The position numbers were made by a program, and so were the translations under genes. A stretch of 33,482 nucleotides of DNA from an uncultured Altererythrobacter sp. (GTDB lineage Bacteria; Pseudomonadota; Alphaproteobacteria; Sphingomonadales; Sphingomonadaceae): positions 1 to 33,482 of the forward strand of contig CALLIO010000281.1 of the NCBI GenBank assembly GCA_938009055.1, written 5' to 3'. This document shows, piece after piece, positions 21,346 through 30,545 of this stretch. The notes below the pieces were generated by a model that worked only from the letters and a program-made list of their open reading frames with translations, had not been told where the DNA came from and did no database searches. Each line of letters opens with the position of its first letter. Within the stretch, counting starts at the first letter, position 1.

Positions 21346-23465
21346 TGGATGCGAACGAGATTCAGAACATATTCTTCGTCGAATGCGAGGAATCGCTCGA
21401 GGCAGCAGAGGCGGGGCTTGATGTCTGCAAAGCGGGGACGCAGGATGCAGAAACGATCAATGCGATCTTCCGCGCGGTGCATTCGATCAAAGGCGGCGCA
21501 GGTGCATTCGGATATGCTGCGCTCCAGACCTTTACGCATTCATTCGAGACGTTGCTGGCCGATGTGCGCGAAGACAAAGTTCCGATTGAAGCGGATCTTG
21601 TCAACCAACTGCTGATAGCGCTCGATTGCTTGCGCGATCATGTCGATGCTGCACGATCAGCAACTGTGCCCCCTGATGATAGCGCTATCCTGCAATATCT
21701 AAAGGACGCTCATGAAGCGGTCAGTGCTGCGCCAAAAAAGGCGCAAGCCGACACCAAAGCCAGCGGCGACGATGACATAGACGCTTTGCTCGATGACCTT
21801 TTGGGCGAACCAGAAAAGACCAAAAGCGCTGACAGCCACGATGAGCCGGCGGGCGCGGCGCCCGAATGGTTCCTTCACCTGCGCCCACATGCAGGCGCGA
21901 TGAGCAACGGTGCTGAGCCGCTCTTGCTGCTGCGAGAGGTGAGCGATCTTGGCGGATCATGCCATGACTGTGATCTAAAGCAGGTACCAGTCCTTGACGA
22001 ATTTGACCCGGACTTAGGGCATCTCGGCTGGACATTCCGGATGGATGGCAAGGTAAAGCATGACGACGTCAAGGATGTCTTCGACTTCGCCCAAGAGGAT
22101 TACACGCTCATCTTTGGCAGTAGTGAAGATGACATCAAGACAAAGCTAGATGACCCCCAGACCGCGTCTTCTGATGATGAGGCGGCCAGTGAGGCAAAGC
22201 AAACCGACGGCGACAAACAGCCAGATACAAAAGCGCCCAATGCGCCAGCTGCTGCGGCAACGACTGCGCCTGCTCCAACCGTCGCCACGCAATCAATCCG
22301 AATCGATCTTGGCAAGCTGGATAAGCTGATTGACGGGGTTGGCGAATTGGTGATCGCGCAAGCTATGCTGACCCAGCGTCTGGCTGACCAAGACATTGCC
22401 CATATCGAAGAACTCTCGCTACTCGACACGCTTGTGCGCGATGTTCAAGAGCATGCCATGGCTTTCCGCGCCCAGCCGATTGGATCGGTCTTCAGCCGGG
22501 TCCCCCGATTGCTGCGCGAGCTGTCATCTTCGACCGGCAAGCATGTAAAGCTGAAGGTTCAAGGCGAAAGTACCGAGCTTGATAAGACCGTGATTGAGCG
22601 GCTCGGCGAACCGCTGACGCACCTTATTCGCAACGCTGTCGACCACGGTATCGAAGATGCTGAGGAACGGCGGGCACAGGGCAAGGATCCCGAAGGCACG
22701 CTGACCTTGTCAGCCGAACAAAAGGCTGGCCGTGTCGTCATCAATATCTCGGACGATGGACGCGGTATCAATGCGGAAAAAGTGCGCAAAAAAGCCATCG
22801 CAAACGGCCTGATTACTGAAGATGCCCAGCTGAGCGAGGAAGAGATCAACAATCTCGTCTTTGCCCCGGGTTTTTCGACTGCTGAGCAAGTCTCCAGCGT
22901 TTCAGGGCGCGGTGTTGGCATGGATGTTGTGCGCCAAAATGTGAAAGAACTGGGCGGCCGCATCACAATTGAATCGACGCCAGGTAGCGGCACATCCTTC
23001 ATCCTAGCGCTGCCTCTGACGCTTGCCATTTCTGATGGAATGATTGTGCAAAGCGGCGATCAATCGCTGGTCATCCCGTTGGCCCATGTGGTTGAGAGCC
23101 TGCGACCATTGCCCGCTGACCTAAAGGGCATGGGATATGATCGGCAGATGCTCAATGTGCGCGGACATTTCCTGCCGGTGCTCCCGCTCGATCAGCTGAC
23201 AGGCGCGTCGACAAGAATGGCCGACCCTTGCGAAGGTGTGGTTGTCATTGTCGAAACAGAGCGTTGCGGCCAAGCCGCCTTGCTGGTCGACACCATTACC
23301 GATCAGCGCCAATTTGTGATCAAGAGCTTGGATACGCACTATCACGCTGTCGATGGAGTGGCCGGTGCGACGATCCTTGGCAATGGCCGTGTGTCTCTGA
23401 TTGTTGATGTCGATCATCTGGTCCAATCCGCCGGTCACACCGGCGATTGGCAGGTCGCAGCCTAG
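21342..23465 (+). CDS. cheA: Chemotaxis histidine kinase CheA
   Basis: A 707-residue CheA. Domains: HPt (1-105) with phospho-acceptor His47 in RAVHSIKGGAGAFGY; an acidic, repeat-poor linker; a P2-like domain (about 170-270) with a CxxC in GGSCHDCDLK; a second long Ala/Pro/Asp linker; the dimerisation helices (IDLGKLDKLIDGVGELVIAQ, about 320-385); the ATPase with N box HLIRNAVDHGIED near 427, G1 DDGRGIN near 470 and G2 SGRGVGMDVVRQ near 522; and the CheW-like regulatory domain from about 560. It phosphorylates CheY and CheB. ATG at 21342 overlaps the STAS stop; the next ATG (21345) has slightly better spacing to GGAG. All key motifs are intact. Confidence 0.97.
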   Translation: MMDANEIQNIFFVECEESLEAAEAGLDVCKAGTQDAETINAIFRAVHSIKGGAGAFGYAALQTFTHSFETLLADVREDKVPIEADLVNQLLIALDCLRDHVDAARSATVPPDDSAILQYLKDAHEAVSAAPKKAQADTKASGDDDIDALLDDLLGEPEKTKSADSHDEPAGAAPEWFLHLRPHAGAMSNGAEPLLLLREVSDLGGSCHDCDLKQVPVLDEFDPDLGHLGWTFRMDGKVKHDDVKDVFDFAQEDYTLIFGSSEDDIKTKLDDPQTASSDDEAASEAKQTDGDKQPDTKAPNAPAAAATTAPAPTVATQSIRIDLGKLDKLIDGVGELVIAQAMLTQRLADQDIAHIEELSLLDTLVRDVQEHAMAFRAQPIGSVFSRVPRLLRELSSSTGKHVKLKVQGESTELDKTVIERLGEPLTHLIRNAVDHGIEDAEERRAQGKDPEGTLTLSAEQKAGRVVINISDDGRGINAEKVRKKAIANGLITEDAQLSEEEINNLVFAPGFSTAEQVSSVSGRGVGMDVVRQNVKELGGRITIESTPGSGTSFILALPLTLAISDGMIVQSGDQSLVIPLAHVVESLRPLPADLKGMGYDRQMLNVRGHFLPVLPLDQLTGASTRMADPCEGVVVIVETERCGQAALLVDTITDQRQFVIKSLDTHYHAVDGVAGATILGNGRVSLIVDVDHLVQSAGHTGDWQVAA

Positions 23466-23467
23466 TC

Positions 23468-24343
23468 ATGCAAAGCCAAACAATCACAAACCCAAGCGAA
23501 CCCCTGATCCCAGGTGTAAGCCCGCAGGTCTATTCAGCCTCTGACTTTCAAAGCGTTGCGCAATTGGTGCGACAGAAGGCTGGAATTGTCCTGAGCGAAG
23601 GCAAGAAGATGCTGGTCTATTCGCGGCTCGCCCCTTTGCTGCGCAAACATCAATGCGCGACGTTTCGTGACTATCTAGAGCTGATTAATGTGGATGCGGA
23701 ACTCTCAACCCGCACGATTGCCGCGCTGACCACCAACCACACCTATTTCAATCGGGAATCGCATCATTACGACCACTTCGCCAGCGAAGTGCGGCCCAAC
23801 CTGCTTGCCGCGGCGTCAAAAGGCGATCCGGTGCGGATATGGTCCGCGGGCTGCTCGAGCGGTCAGGAAGTATGGACCTTGATGATGGTGCTGCTTGGAG
23901 AGCAGAAGCAAACAGGCCGAAAGATCGCAGGGCAAAACATCGTCGCGCTTGCCAGCGACTTGGCCGACCATGCTGTTAAAGCAGGAATACGCGCCAGCTA
24001 CGAAACCGAAGACATGAAGGCCGTGCCCGAAGTGCTGCGCCGGAACTGGTGCCGCGAGGAAGGCCGTGCAACTGAAGTCGGACCAGAGCTTCGCACGCTG
24101 GTGCGTTTTCGCCAGCTCAACCTGCTTGGGCAATGGCCCATCCGCAATCTGTTCGACGTGATCTTTTGCCGCAACGTCATGATCTATTTCGATCACGAAA
24201 CGAAAGAAGAACTGGTCTGGCGACTGGCCAACCAGTTGAAACCGGGCGGCCACCTTTACATCGGGCATTCAGAGCGCGTTTCAGGGCGCGCCTCTGCTCT
24301 TCTCGATCTGATTGGCCCCACTATCTACCGCAGGAGAGATTGA
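23468..24343 (+). CDS. cheR: Chemoreceptor glutamate methyltransferase CheR
   Basis: A 291-residue CheR. The N-terminal helical domain (FQSVAQLVRQKAGIVLSEGK) contains the TTNHTYFNRE block, and the S-adenosylmethionine fold shows IWSAGCSSGQEVWTL; the end has DVIFCRNVMIYFDHETKEEL and GHLYIGHSERV. It methylates receptor glutamates, tethered perhaps by the MCP's C-terminal pentapeptide. The ATG at 23468 lies 2 bases after the cheA stop; the frame could start at TTG 23447 but this is less likely. The stop overlaps the cheB ATG as TGATG. Confidence 0.95.
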   Translation: MQSQTITNPSEPLIPGVSPQVYSASDFQSVAQLVRQKAGIVLSEGKKMLVYSRLAPLLRKHQCATFRDYLELINVDAELSTRTIAALTTNHTYFNRESHHYDHFASEVRPNLLAAASKGDPVRIWSAGCSSGQEVWTLMMVLLGEQKQTGRKIAGQNIVALASDLADHAVKAGIRASYETEDMKAVPEVLRRNWCREEGRATEVGPELRTLVRFRQLNLLGQWPIRNLFDVIFCRNVMIYFDHETKEELVWRLANQLKPGGHLYIGHSERVSGRASALLDLIGPTIYRRRD

Positions 24344-25380
24344 TGCTGAAAAGAGTTCTCATCGTTGATGATTCTGCGCTCATGCGCAAAGTCCTGCAGG
24401 CCAGACTGGCCAAAGAGGACGATATTGAGGTCGTCGGCTGCGCATGTGATGCGAACGAGGCGCGCACATTGATGAAAGCCTTGGACCCAGACGTTGTCAC
24501 ACTCGATATCGAAATGCCGGGCATGGATGGGCTGTCGTTCCTCAAAAAGATCATGGATTTGCGCCCTACCCCGGTAATTATTGTCTCCGGATCAACACAA
24601 GAAGGCAACAACACGACGGCGCTTGCCCTGCAATTGGGCGCGGTCAGCTGTTACGCAAAAAGCGATCGCTACGGCGGAATCCCGGGCGAAGACGGCGGCA
24701 AATTGGCTGAGCTGGTGCGCGAGGCTGCTCAAGCAAATTTGGGCTCCGGACGTGCTGGGATGAAACAAGCTAAGGGCGACATCAGATCGAAGATCAAGCC
24801 TTGCACAAGGCTGATCGCAATCGGCGCGTCGACCGGCGGTGTCGAAGCCCTGCGAACCTTGCTTTCCGGCTTTCCTGAAGATTGCCCCCCGACCATGATT
24901 GTTCAGCATATCAACGCACGCTTTGCACCGGCCGTTTCGCAATCACTCGATAGCGCTTGCGATGCGCGGGTCATGCTCGCGGAAAGCGACACCGTAATAA
25001 GGCGCGGCCATATCTATCTCGCACCAGGGGGTGATCGCCATATGCGCGTCGCCAAGGCCGGAGCAAAAGGATTGCGGGTGGTTCTGCGCGCCGGGGCGCC
25101 CGTGTCTGGGCACCAACCAAGTGTCGATGCTCTGTTTGAATCGGTTGCTGAAATTGTCGGCTCGGATGCTCTTGGAGTCTTGATGACCGGCATGGGTCAG
25201 GATGGTGCAAAAGGGCTTTTGGCGTTGTCGGAAAAGGGTGCTTGGACAATTGCTCAGGACGAGGCGACCTCAGTTGTATTTGGAATGCCGCGCGCAGCGA
25301 TTGAGCTGGGTGCAGTGAGCGAAGTTCTTCCATTGACCAAGATTGCAGATCAAGTCTGCCTTGCATCGGGTGCACAATAA
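24343..25380 (+). CDS. cheB: Receptor methylesterase/deamidase CheB (canonical)
   Basis: A 345-residue CheB with both halves intact. Receiver: DD at 9-10, phospho-acceptor Asp55 (TLDIEMPGMDG). Esterase: Ser163 in IGASTGGVEAL, His189 in MIVQHINARF, Asp287 in MTGMGQDGAKG, and VVFGMPRAA. It removes methyl groups from MCP glutamates and is activated by CheA. AGGAG six bases upstream of ATG 24343 supports this start, although the frame stays open far into cheR. It provides the reference against which the divergent CheB-like gene at 17978-19015 is seen to be degenerate. Both proteins are 345 residues long. Confidence 0.97.
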   Translation: MLKRVLIVDDSALMRKVLQARLAKEDDIEVVGCACDANEARTLMKALDPDVVTLDIEMPGMDGLSFLKKIMDLRPTPVIIVSGSTQEGNNTTALALQLGAVSCYAKSDRYGGIPGEDGGKLAELVREAAQANLGSGRAGMKQAKGDIRSKIKPCTRLIAIGASTGGVEALRTLLSGFPEDCPPTMIVQHINARFAPAVSQSLDSACDARVMLAESDTVIRRGHIYLAPGGDRHMRVAKAGAKGLRVVLRAGAPVSGHQPSVDALFESVAEIVGSDALGVLMTGMGQDGAKGLLALSEKGAWTIAQDEATSVVFGMPRAAIELGAVSEVLPLTKIADQVCLASGAQ

Positions 25381-25937
25381 TGGAGCGCAGAGCCCCGCTG
25401 CGTTCGTCAGCTGAACCCACCAAGATCACGATCATGCAAGGCCAGGCGCGCGCCAGCGGTGATACTTCGCTGGAATACACCACGATCCTTGGCAGCTGTG
25501 TTGCGACATGCCTGTTTGATCCGGTCGCCAAGGTTGGCGGAATGAACCATTTTCTGCTTGCCGAGCCTCCCTCCAACAGAGATCCAGAGCATTTTGACGA
25601 ACATTACGGCCTTTTCCTGATGGAGCTGCTCGTCAACGAAACCTTGGCGCTTGGTGCAAAGAAATCGCGGCTGAAGGCACGGCTCTATGGTGGGGCAAAT
25701 ATCCGCGATGGGCTTGCGCCAATCGGCAGCGCAAATGCGGCCTTTGCGCGCAGTTTTCTGCTGAGAGAGTCAATAGAACTGACGCAAGAAGATCTCGAGG
25801 GGCGCCATGCCCGCCGGGTTCATTTCCTTCCGAGCCGAGGGTTGGTCCGTTGTCGCACATTGAACGACGAACCCTTGCCTATGCAGCAACCCCTAAGGCG
25901 GCCGAAATCCGCCGGTGGTGATGTTGAACTATTCTAA
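25380..25937 (+). CDS. cheD: Chemoreceptor glutamine deamidase CheD
   Basis: A 185-residue CheD. The nucleophile Cys40 (TTILGSCVATCLFD) and His57 (VGGMNHFLLAE) are 17 residues apart as in other CheD proteins, and KARLYGGANI with the following Asn completes the core. It deamidates Gln residues of MCPs and may take part in adaptation; no CheC partner gene is seen here. ATG at 25380 overlaps the cheB stop (TAATG). The protein extends about 30 residues past the usual core, with a basic, proline-containing end (PMQQPLRRPKSAGGDVELF). Confidence 0.95.
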   Translation: MERRAPLRSSAEPTKITIMQGQARASGDTSLEYTTILGSCVATCLFDPVAKVGGMNHFLLAEPPSNRDPEHFDEHYGLFLMELLVNETLALGAKKSRLKARLYGGANIRDGLAPIGSANAAFARSFLLRESIELTQEDLEGRHARRVHFLPSRGLVRCRTLNDEPLPMQQPLRRPKSAGGDVELF

Positions 25938-25956
25938 TCTTTAAGGACGAAAGAGA

Positions 25957-26328
25957 ATGCACAAGGCGACCCGAATACTCACAGTGGATGACAGCCCAAG
26001 CATGCGCGCTTTGCTGATGCAGGCGCTTACGGCTCATGGGTTTGATGTGGAACAGGCCGAGGATGGCGTAGAAGCGCTTGAATGGCTTGCCACCAATGAA
26101 GTCGATCTGGTCATCACCGACATCAACATGCCGCGCATGGATGGGTTCGGATTGATCGAAAATCTGCGCGGCAGCGCGCGTCATACCGACCGGCCTATTC
26201 TGGTTCTCACGACCGAAAGCTCGGACGAGAAGAAAAAGCGGGCGAGAGACGCCGGTGCAACCGGATGGATCGTCAAACCGTTTGACGCAGAAAAGCTGGC
26301 AACTGCGGTTCGCCGCGTGACACACTAA
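25957..26328 (+). CDS. cheY: Chemotaxis response regulator CheY
   Basis: A 123-residue single-domain receiver. Acidic pair at residues 11-12 (LTVDDSPSMRA), phospho-acceptor Asp55 (LVITDINMPRMDGFG), Thr in VLTTESSDEKKKRA and Lys in GWIVKPFDAEKL are all in place. This is the usual short CheY that binds the flagellar switch. It lies 19 bases after cheD with AAGGA in the gap, and 23 bases before cheW. Confidence 0.95.
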   Translation: MHKATRILTVDDSPSMRALLMQALTAHGFDVEQAEDGVEALEWLATNEVDLVITDINMPRMDGFGLIENLRGSARHTDRPILVLTTESSDEKKKRARDAGATGWIVKPFDAEKLATAVRRVTH

Positions 26329-26351
26329 GCAACTAAGAAGGTAGAGACAAA

Positions 26352-26792
26352 ATGGGCCGCGAACTCATTACATTCGAAGTCGCCGGACAATTGTTCGGTA
26401 TCGACATCATGGCCATCCGCGAGATTCGCGCTTGGTCGCCTGTCACCGTTCTTCCGCGCGTGCCGGATTATGTCGCAGGCGTTGTGAATTTGCGCGGGGC
26501 CGTGCTGCCGGTCATTGATTTGCCGGTTCGGCTTGGCTGGTCGCCAACAGAGGCCACACCGCGCAACCCGATAATCGTAACCGAGCACAATGGGCAATCG
26601 CGCGGCCTGATCGTTCATACGGTCAATGATATCGTCTCAATTGAAGCGGAAAGCATTCAAAAGCCCGAAGCCACAACCCAGGATGCGATCAGCGGCTTTC
26701 TTGAAGGTCTGGCGCCGCTTGGTGATGAGATGGTCATGGTAATTGATCTCGATTCTTTGATGACTGACCATGCACAGGATTTGGCCGCGTGA
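26352..26792 (+). CDS. cheW: Chemotaxis coupling protein CheW
   Basis: A 146-residue CheW. TFEVAGQLFGIDIMAIREIR opens the SH3-like domain, VPDYVAGVVNLRGAVLPVID is the signature block (receptor and CheA contact), and SRGLIVHTVNDIVSIEAESI follows. It links the MCP to CheA. A GTG inside its stop region starts the next small ORF, so cheW and the small gene are coupled. Confidence 0.96.
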   Translation: MGRELITFEVAGQLFGIDIMAIREIRAWSPVTVLPRVPDYVAGVVNLRGAVLPVIDLPVRLGWSPTEATPRNPIIVTEHNGQSRGLIVHTVNDIVSIEAESIQKPEATTQDAISGFLEGLAPLGDEMVMVIDLDSLMTDHAQDLAA

Positions 26793-27073
26793 CCGCAATG
26801 CTGCCCTTGCAGCCGGCCGCAACTGGCATCGCCGACGAACTCGATGCGCTTGCTGCGCAGATCGAGGATATCGGAGCAGGCCTTTGCGCAGATCCAGAAG
26901 TTGTCAGAAGCCATGCGGTGAGCTTACAGAACATCGACCTTGTTGCCCAAACGGCGAAGGGCTTGGCTCATCTGCTCAGAGCGGATTGCAAAATAGAAGC
27001 GATTTCCAGCCTTGGCCTCGAAGCCTTGCAGGAAAGGCTTTCTGTTTTCACGCCTGGGCAAGAGGAACAGTAG
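26789..27073 (+). CDS. Small protein of unknown function at the end of the che operon
   Basis: A 94-residue, mostly helical, soluble protein starting at GTG 26789 (overlapping the cheW stop as GTGA) or at ATG 26798. Hydrophobic heptads IADELDALAAQIEDIGAGL and HAVSLQNIDLVAQTAKGLAH suggest a helical bundle. I recognise no CheZ active site motif or other family. Position and overlap make it a genuine member of the operon. It could be a phosphatase-like or scaffold factor, since no CheZ, CheC or CheX is encoded here, but this is a guess. Confidence 0.6.
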   Translation: MTAMLPLQPAATGIADELDALAAQIEDIGAGLCADPEVVRSHAVSLQNIDLVAQTAKGLAHLLRADCKIEAISSLGLEALQERLSVFTPGQEEQ

Positions 27074-27088
27074 GCTGGCAGAGAGATT

Positions 27089-28288
27089 TCAGCGCGAAAT
27101 TTGAGGAATCACTTTCAAGACTTTGCTCTCAGCCCCCGGCTCCTCAGTGAGGAGATAAAGGAAGCCATCAGGACCAGTGCGCACATCGCGGAAACGCACG
27201 TCCAGCTCGCCGAACAGCTCGCGCTGCTCCCCCAGTGAGCCATCGCTGCGCATATCGACATGGCGCACATGTTTAAGCGCCAGTGCTGACAGGAAGAGAT
27301 CGCCTTCCCAATCGGGGAAAGCAGCACCTGAATATTGCGCAAAACCAGACGGAGCTATCGAAGGCGTAAAATGGACCAATGGCTGCTCTGTCCCATCAAG
27401 CGCTTCGAAGGGCGAAACACGTCCGCCTGAATAATCGAGCGCATAGGTCACGGTCGGCCAGCCGTAATTGGCACCGCGCTTTATGTCGTTGATCTCATCG
27501 CCACCCGCTGGTCCGTGTTCGTTTTCCAGCACCCGCCCATCAGCCGCCAAAATGATCCCTTGCGGATTGCGGTGCCCATAAGACCATATTTCGGGCAGCG
27601 CCCCCTCTTGCCCGACAAAGGGATTGTCGTCTGGCACAGAGCCATCAGCGTTGAGCCTGACGATCTTGCCGAAGTGATTGTCCAGCTCCTGCGCCTCCTC
27701 GCGGAAATGGAAGGCATCGCCCACGGGCATCATCAAGGTTCCATCGGGCAGAAAAACAATCCTCGCCCCATAATGGTTGCCCTGAATGCGGCTGGGGGAA
27801 GCGGCGAACAACTGCTTGCCATCGGTTAGCTTGCTATTTGCCAATGTGAAGCGAGTGAGCAAAAGCGTGTTTTCGCCATTCTCGAGCAAGCCTGTGTAGG
27901 ACACATAGACCTGCGCATTGTCCTCAAAATCGGGATGCAAAGCCACATCAAAAACGCCGGCCTGCATGCCATCGCCATAATGAGCGGGCGCAAGCTCGCC
28001 GGCATCATTGAAGTCAAAGGCGGTTTGCTTTGCCCCCTCCCGTCCGACCAGCAAAACCGCGCCCGTGCGCTGCGTTACCAGCATATTGCCATCGGGTAGA
28101 AAGGCGAGTGACCAAGGATGATCGAGCCCTTCTGCAACCGTCTCAATCGTATAATTCACCGGACTTGCCGCGACCCGCCCAGCCAGTTCGCTGGTCTTGT
28201 CCCCTGTTTGAGATGCGCCTTGATCAGAACAAGCGGCCACCAGAATGCAGGAGAGTGAAACAGCCAGAGTGATTGAGAATGTCCGCAT
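27089..28288 (-). CDS. PQQ-dependent aldose/sorbosone-type sugar dehydrogenase, lipoprotein
   Basis: A 399-residue secreted protein with a lipoprotein signal: RTFSITLAVSLSCILVAACS, with lipobox LVAA-C. The mature part is a six-bladed propeller of the glucose/sorbosone dehydrogenase (YliI/Asd) type: GLDHPWSLAFLPDGNMLVTQ opens it, then GVFDVALHPDFEDN, GAIRIVF-like GARIVFLPDGTLMMPVGD, SYGHRNPQGIILA, ENEHGPAGGDEIN and GANYGWPTVTYALDYSGG. These enzymes oxidise aldoses outside the inner membrane with PQQ. ATG 28288 is preceded by AAGGGA; an extension of ten codons is open but lacks a signal peptide advantage. It is convergent with the che operon (15-base gap), with no terminator seen. No pqq synthesis genes are in the window. 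Confidence 0.88.
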   Translation of the reverse strand: MRTFSITLAVSLSCILVAACSDQGASQTGDKTSELAGRVAASPVNYTIETVAEGLDHPWSLAFLPDGNMLVTQRTGAVLLVGREGAKQTAFDFNDAGELAPAHYGDGMQAGVFDVALHPDFEDNAQVYVSYTGLLENGENTLLLTRFTLANSKLTDGKQLFAASPSRIQGNHYGARIVFLPDGTLMMPVGDAFHFREEAQELDNHFGKIVRLNADGSVPDDNPFVGQEGALPEIWSYGHRNPQGIILAADGRVLENEHGPAGGDEINDIKRGANYGWPTVTYALDYSGGRVSPFEALDGTEQPLVHFTPSIAPSGFAQYSGAAFPDWEGDLFLSALALKHVRHVDMRSDGSLGEQRELFGELDVRFRDVRTGPDGFLYLLTEEPGAESKVLKVIPQISR

Positions 28289-28415
28289 AATCCGTCCCTT
28301 TGGTTTGAAAAACCGCATCCACTATCCGGTTAGCTTGGCGGTTTGTCCACTGCGACCTTTGCGCTTGATTAGATGATCGAAGCATCTAGGCTGCCAAGTC
28401 AAGAGGGAGACACCC

Positions 28416-28847
28416 ATGCGATTTGTCCGCTGGATTGCCGCTTTGCTGCTTGCTGCAGTCGGAACATATGTGCTGGCGGTGATCGCCAATGCGCAATTTG
28501 TCATAGCTGCGCACAATGTGCCGGTCAGCTTCGACGACCGGATGAATATGACTGCATTCGATGTTTCGAATATGTGGCTGTATCTGGTGATTATTCTCAT
28601 CGCTTTGCTGATCGGGTTCCTGATTGCCTCGGCATTGAAGCGCATGTTGCCGCGCCTATCCCGCATCGCCTTTCCCATCGCAGGCGCCGCCGCCATCGGT
28701 GCCACTCTTGGGCTGATGTATTGGCAATTCCAAACCGTGCCGATCAGCGGCGCGCGTTCAGCATTGGGCTTTTTCTCTCAGGTTGTAGCAGGCGCAGCTG
28801 GAGGGTGGATTTTCGCCAAATTCACCAACAGGCGCACAGTCTCCTAA
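28416..28847 (+). CDS. Small four-helix membrane protein of unknown function
   Basis: A 143-residue membrane protein. Predicted segments: about residues 5-27 (WIAALLLAAVGTYVLAVIAN), 52-74 (WLYLVIILIALLIGFLIASA), 82-100 (IAFPIAGAAAIGATLGLMYW) and 116-135 (LGFFSQVVAGAAGGWIFAKF). I do not recognise the family. GAGGGAG lies upstream, and the 127-base divergent region with the sugar dehydrogenase contains an inverted CTTGGC/GCCAAG pair (about 28332 and 28391). Its end lies 20 bases from the convergent MFS gene. Confidence 0.8.
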   Translation: MRFVRWIAALLLAAVGTYVLAVIANAQFVIAAHNVPVSFDDRMNMTAFDVSNMWLYLVIILIALLIGFLIASALKRMLPRLSRIAFPIAGAAAIGATLGLMYWQFQTVPISGARSALGFFSQVVAGAAGGWIFAKFTNRRTVS

Positions 28848-28867
28848 CACCCTTCAATGGATCGATT

Positions 28868-30388
28868 TTAGGTCGCAGAATTGGCAACCATGTCGCGCTG
28901 AAGTGTTCGTCCAGCCAGCAGGTAATGCAAAGCTGCCCAGCCATAAATGCAGCTAAAGATGACGATCGACCACTGTAGGCCGCGCGCCTCCGCACTAGAG
29001 CAGGCCTCCATCGCACTCAGCTCCGAGCCACTGAGCAGCGCCTTCGCCTCAGCACCGAGCGAGAGCAAAGGCTTGCAACTCTCCAGCGTCAGGCCCAAAC
29101 CTTGCCCGTCGAGAAACATATCCTTCAAGACCGTCGAAAGCACACCAATGATCGGCGGGCCGAGGCCATAGCCGAGCAAATTTACGACAAACAATGTGAT
29201 CGCAACCGATGTTGCGCGCATCCGGCTGTCGACGACGCCCCCCGATACCGCATACATTGGCCCAAGATAGAAATAGTGGACCATTGCGGCGACCATCAGC
29301 GCGGGCACAGCCAGCCACAGATTTGGCATGAGAAATCCAAATGCATAGAGCGGAACAGATGCTCCCATGCCAATAGCCGGCAGCCAGGAAAGCGCGTTGG
29401 GATGTTTTTGCGACATCTTGTCCGCCAGCCAGCCGGAACTAAAGACGCCGATCGCCGCCATCAAACCCAGCACTACCCCGTAAAGCAAGGATGCCTCTTG
29501 GATAGTAAGGCCATGCGTTCGCAACAGGAATGAAGTGGTAAACTGCCCCACCCCGTATCCCACGAAAGAGGCGAGCGTGGCACCAATCACAATGTGGCGA
29601 TAGGCTGGCTTCTTGGCCAAAACGGCTAACGCCTCTTTGAAGCTTGCTTTCTCCAGACCTTGGAGCGCAGCAGGGTCGGTGTAGCCGCGCGGCGGCTCTT
29701 TCACGGTGCGCCATACGATCAGCGACAGCAGCAAGCCGGGAACGCCGCATACCACAAACGCGACCCGCCAGCCTTCAACTTGGCTCCAATCCAAATCTCC
29801 AAACAGCGAGCCGATACCGATCGCATTGACGAAAGCGCCGTATTGCGCGCCGTCTAGCCCGGCAAGTTGGCCGCCGAAGACCGAGGCAAGCATACCTCCC
29901 AGTGGCACGCCCAAAGCATAGACAGAGACCGCCGTGGCGCGGCGCGATGGGGTAAAATAATCCGCAATGAGAGATTGGGCCGGCGGCGTGCAACCAGCCT
30001 CGCCGATGCTGACCCCGATCCTGAAAAGGAGCAACATCATAAACGACATGGCAAAACCGCACAGGGCGGTGAAAAGGCTCCAAAGCGCAACGGCCAATGT
30101 GATGATGAGCACTCGATTGTAACGCTCGGCCCCGCGCGCAATTGGTATGCCGATAAAGGTGTAAAGCACGGCAAAGGCCGGTCCGCCTAGCAAGCCCATC
30201 TGCCAATCTTCGAGCCCAAAAGTCAGCTTGATCGGCTCGGTCAGAATATTGATGATCGTGCGGTCGATGAAGTTGAAAATGTAGACGACCAGAAGCGCGA
30301 TAAGCACATAAGCGCGATAACCGGGCGTTCCAAACCCTTCGGATGCAGGCGCAGCATTTGTTGGTGCATCCATGGTTGCTTCGGCCAT
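28868..30388 (-). CDS. MFS transporter (spinster-like)
   Basis: A 506-residue MFS permease with about 12 membrane segments. The first is AYVLIALLVVYIFNFIDRTI with the DRxxINI motif common to the spinster-like group, then a loop GLEDWQMGLLGGPAFAVLYT; FRIGVSIGEAGCTPPAQSLI and FTPSRRATAVSVYALGVPLG are typical of the group. In sphingomonads such permeases often sit beside degradation genes and may import acids or export products. The start at 30388 has GGGAG at six bases; longer starts are open but unsupported. The 157-base region to the TetR stop contains TGGGG and CCCCA in inverted order (30426-30442), a possible small hairpin. Confidence 0.9.
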   Translation of the reverse strand: MAEATMDAPTNAAPASEGFGTPGYRAYVLIALLVVYIFNFIDRTIINILTEPIKLTFGLEDWQMGLLGGPAFAVLYTFIGIPIARGAERYNRVLIITLAVALWSLFTALCGFAMSFMMLLLFRIGVSIGEAGCTPPAQSLIADYFTPSRRATAVSVYALGVPLGGMLASVFGGQLAGLDGAQYGAFVNAIGIGSLFGDLDWSQVEGWRVAFVVCGVPGLLLSLIVWRTVKEPPRGYTDPAALQGLEKASFKEALAVLAKKPAYRHIVIGATLASFVGYGVGQFTTSFLLRTHGLTIQEASLLYGVVLGLMAAIGVFSSGWLADKMSQKHPNALSWLPAIGMGASVPLYAFGFLMPNLWLAVPALMVAAMVHYFYLGPMYAVSGGVVDSRMRATSVAITLFVVNLLGYGLGPPIIGVLSTVLKDMFLDGQGLGLTLESCKPLLSLGAEAKALLSGSELSAMEACSSAEARGLQWSIVIFSCIYGWAALHYLLAGRTLQRDMVANSAT

Positions 30389-30545
30389 CAATTTCTCCCA
30401 GCACTTATTCCTTAATGCCACAACATGGGGTTCCAAGCCCCAGCATTGAGATGTTCTTTGTTGTTGAGGTCACCTTCTGCGCATTTGAGCCCAAGGTAAA
30501 GCCCGAAGACCTAGACTGCCTCATTGTTTCAGCCATTCGCACGGC

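Noticed and set aside
24133-24342. N-terminal extension of CheB into cheR
   Set aside because: The extra residues are an off-frame reading of cheR; AGGAG and the receiver start place the gene at 24343.
30426-30442. TGGGG/CCCCA hairpin before the MFS gene as a terminator
   Set aside because: Stem of only five pairs and no T-run on either strand; at most a minor leader structure.
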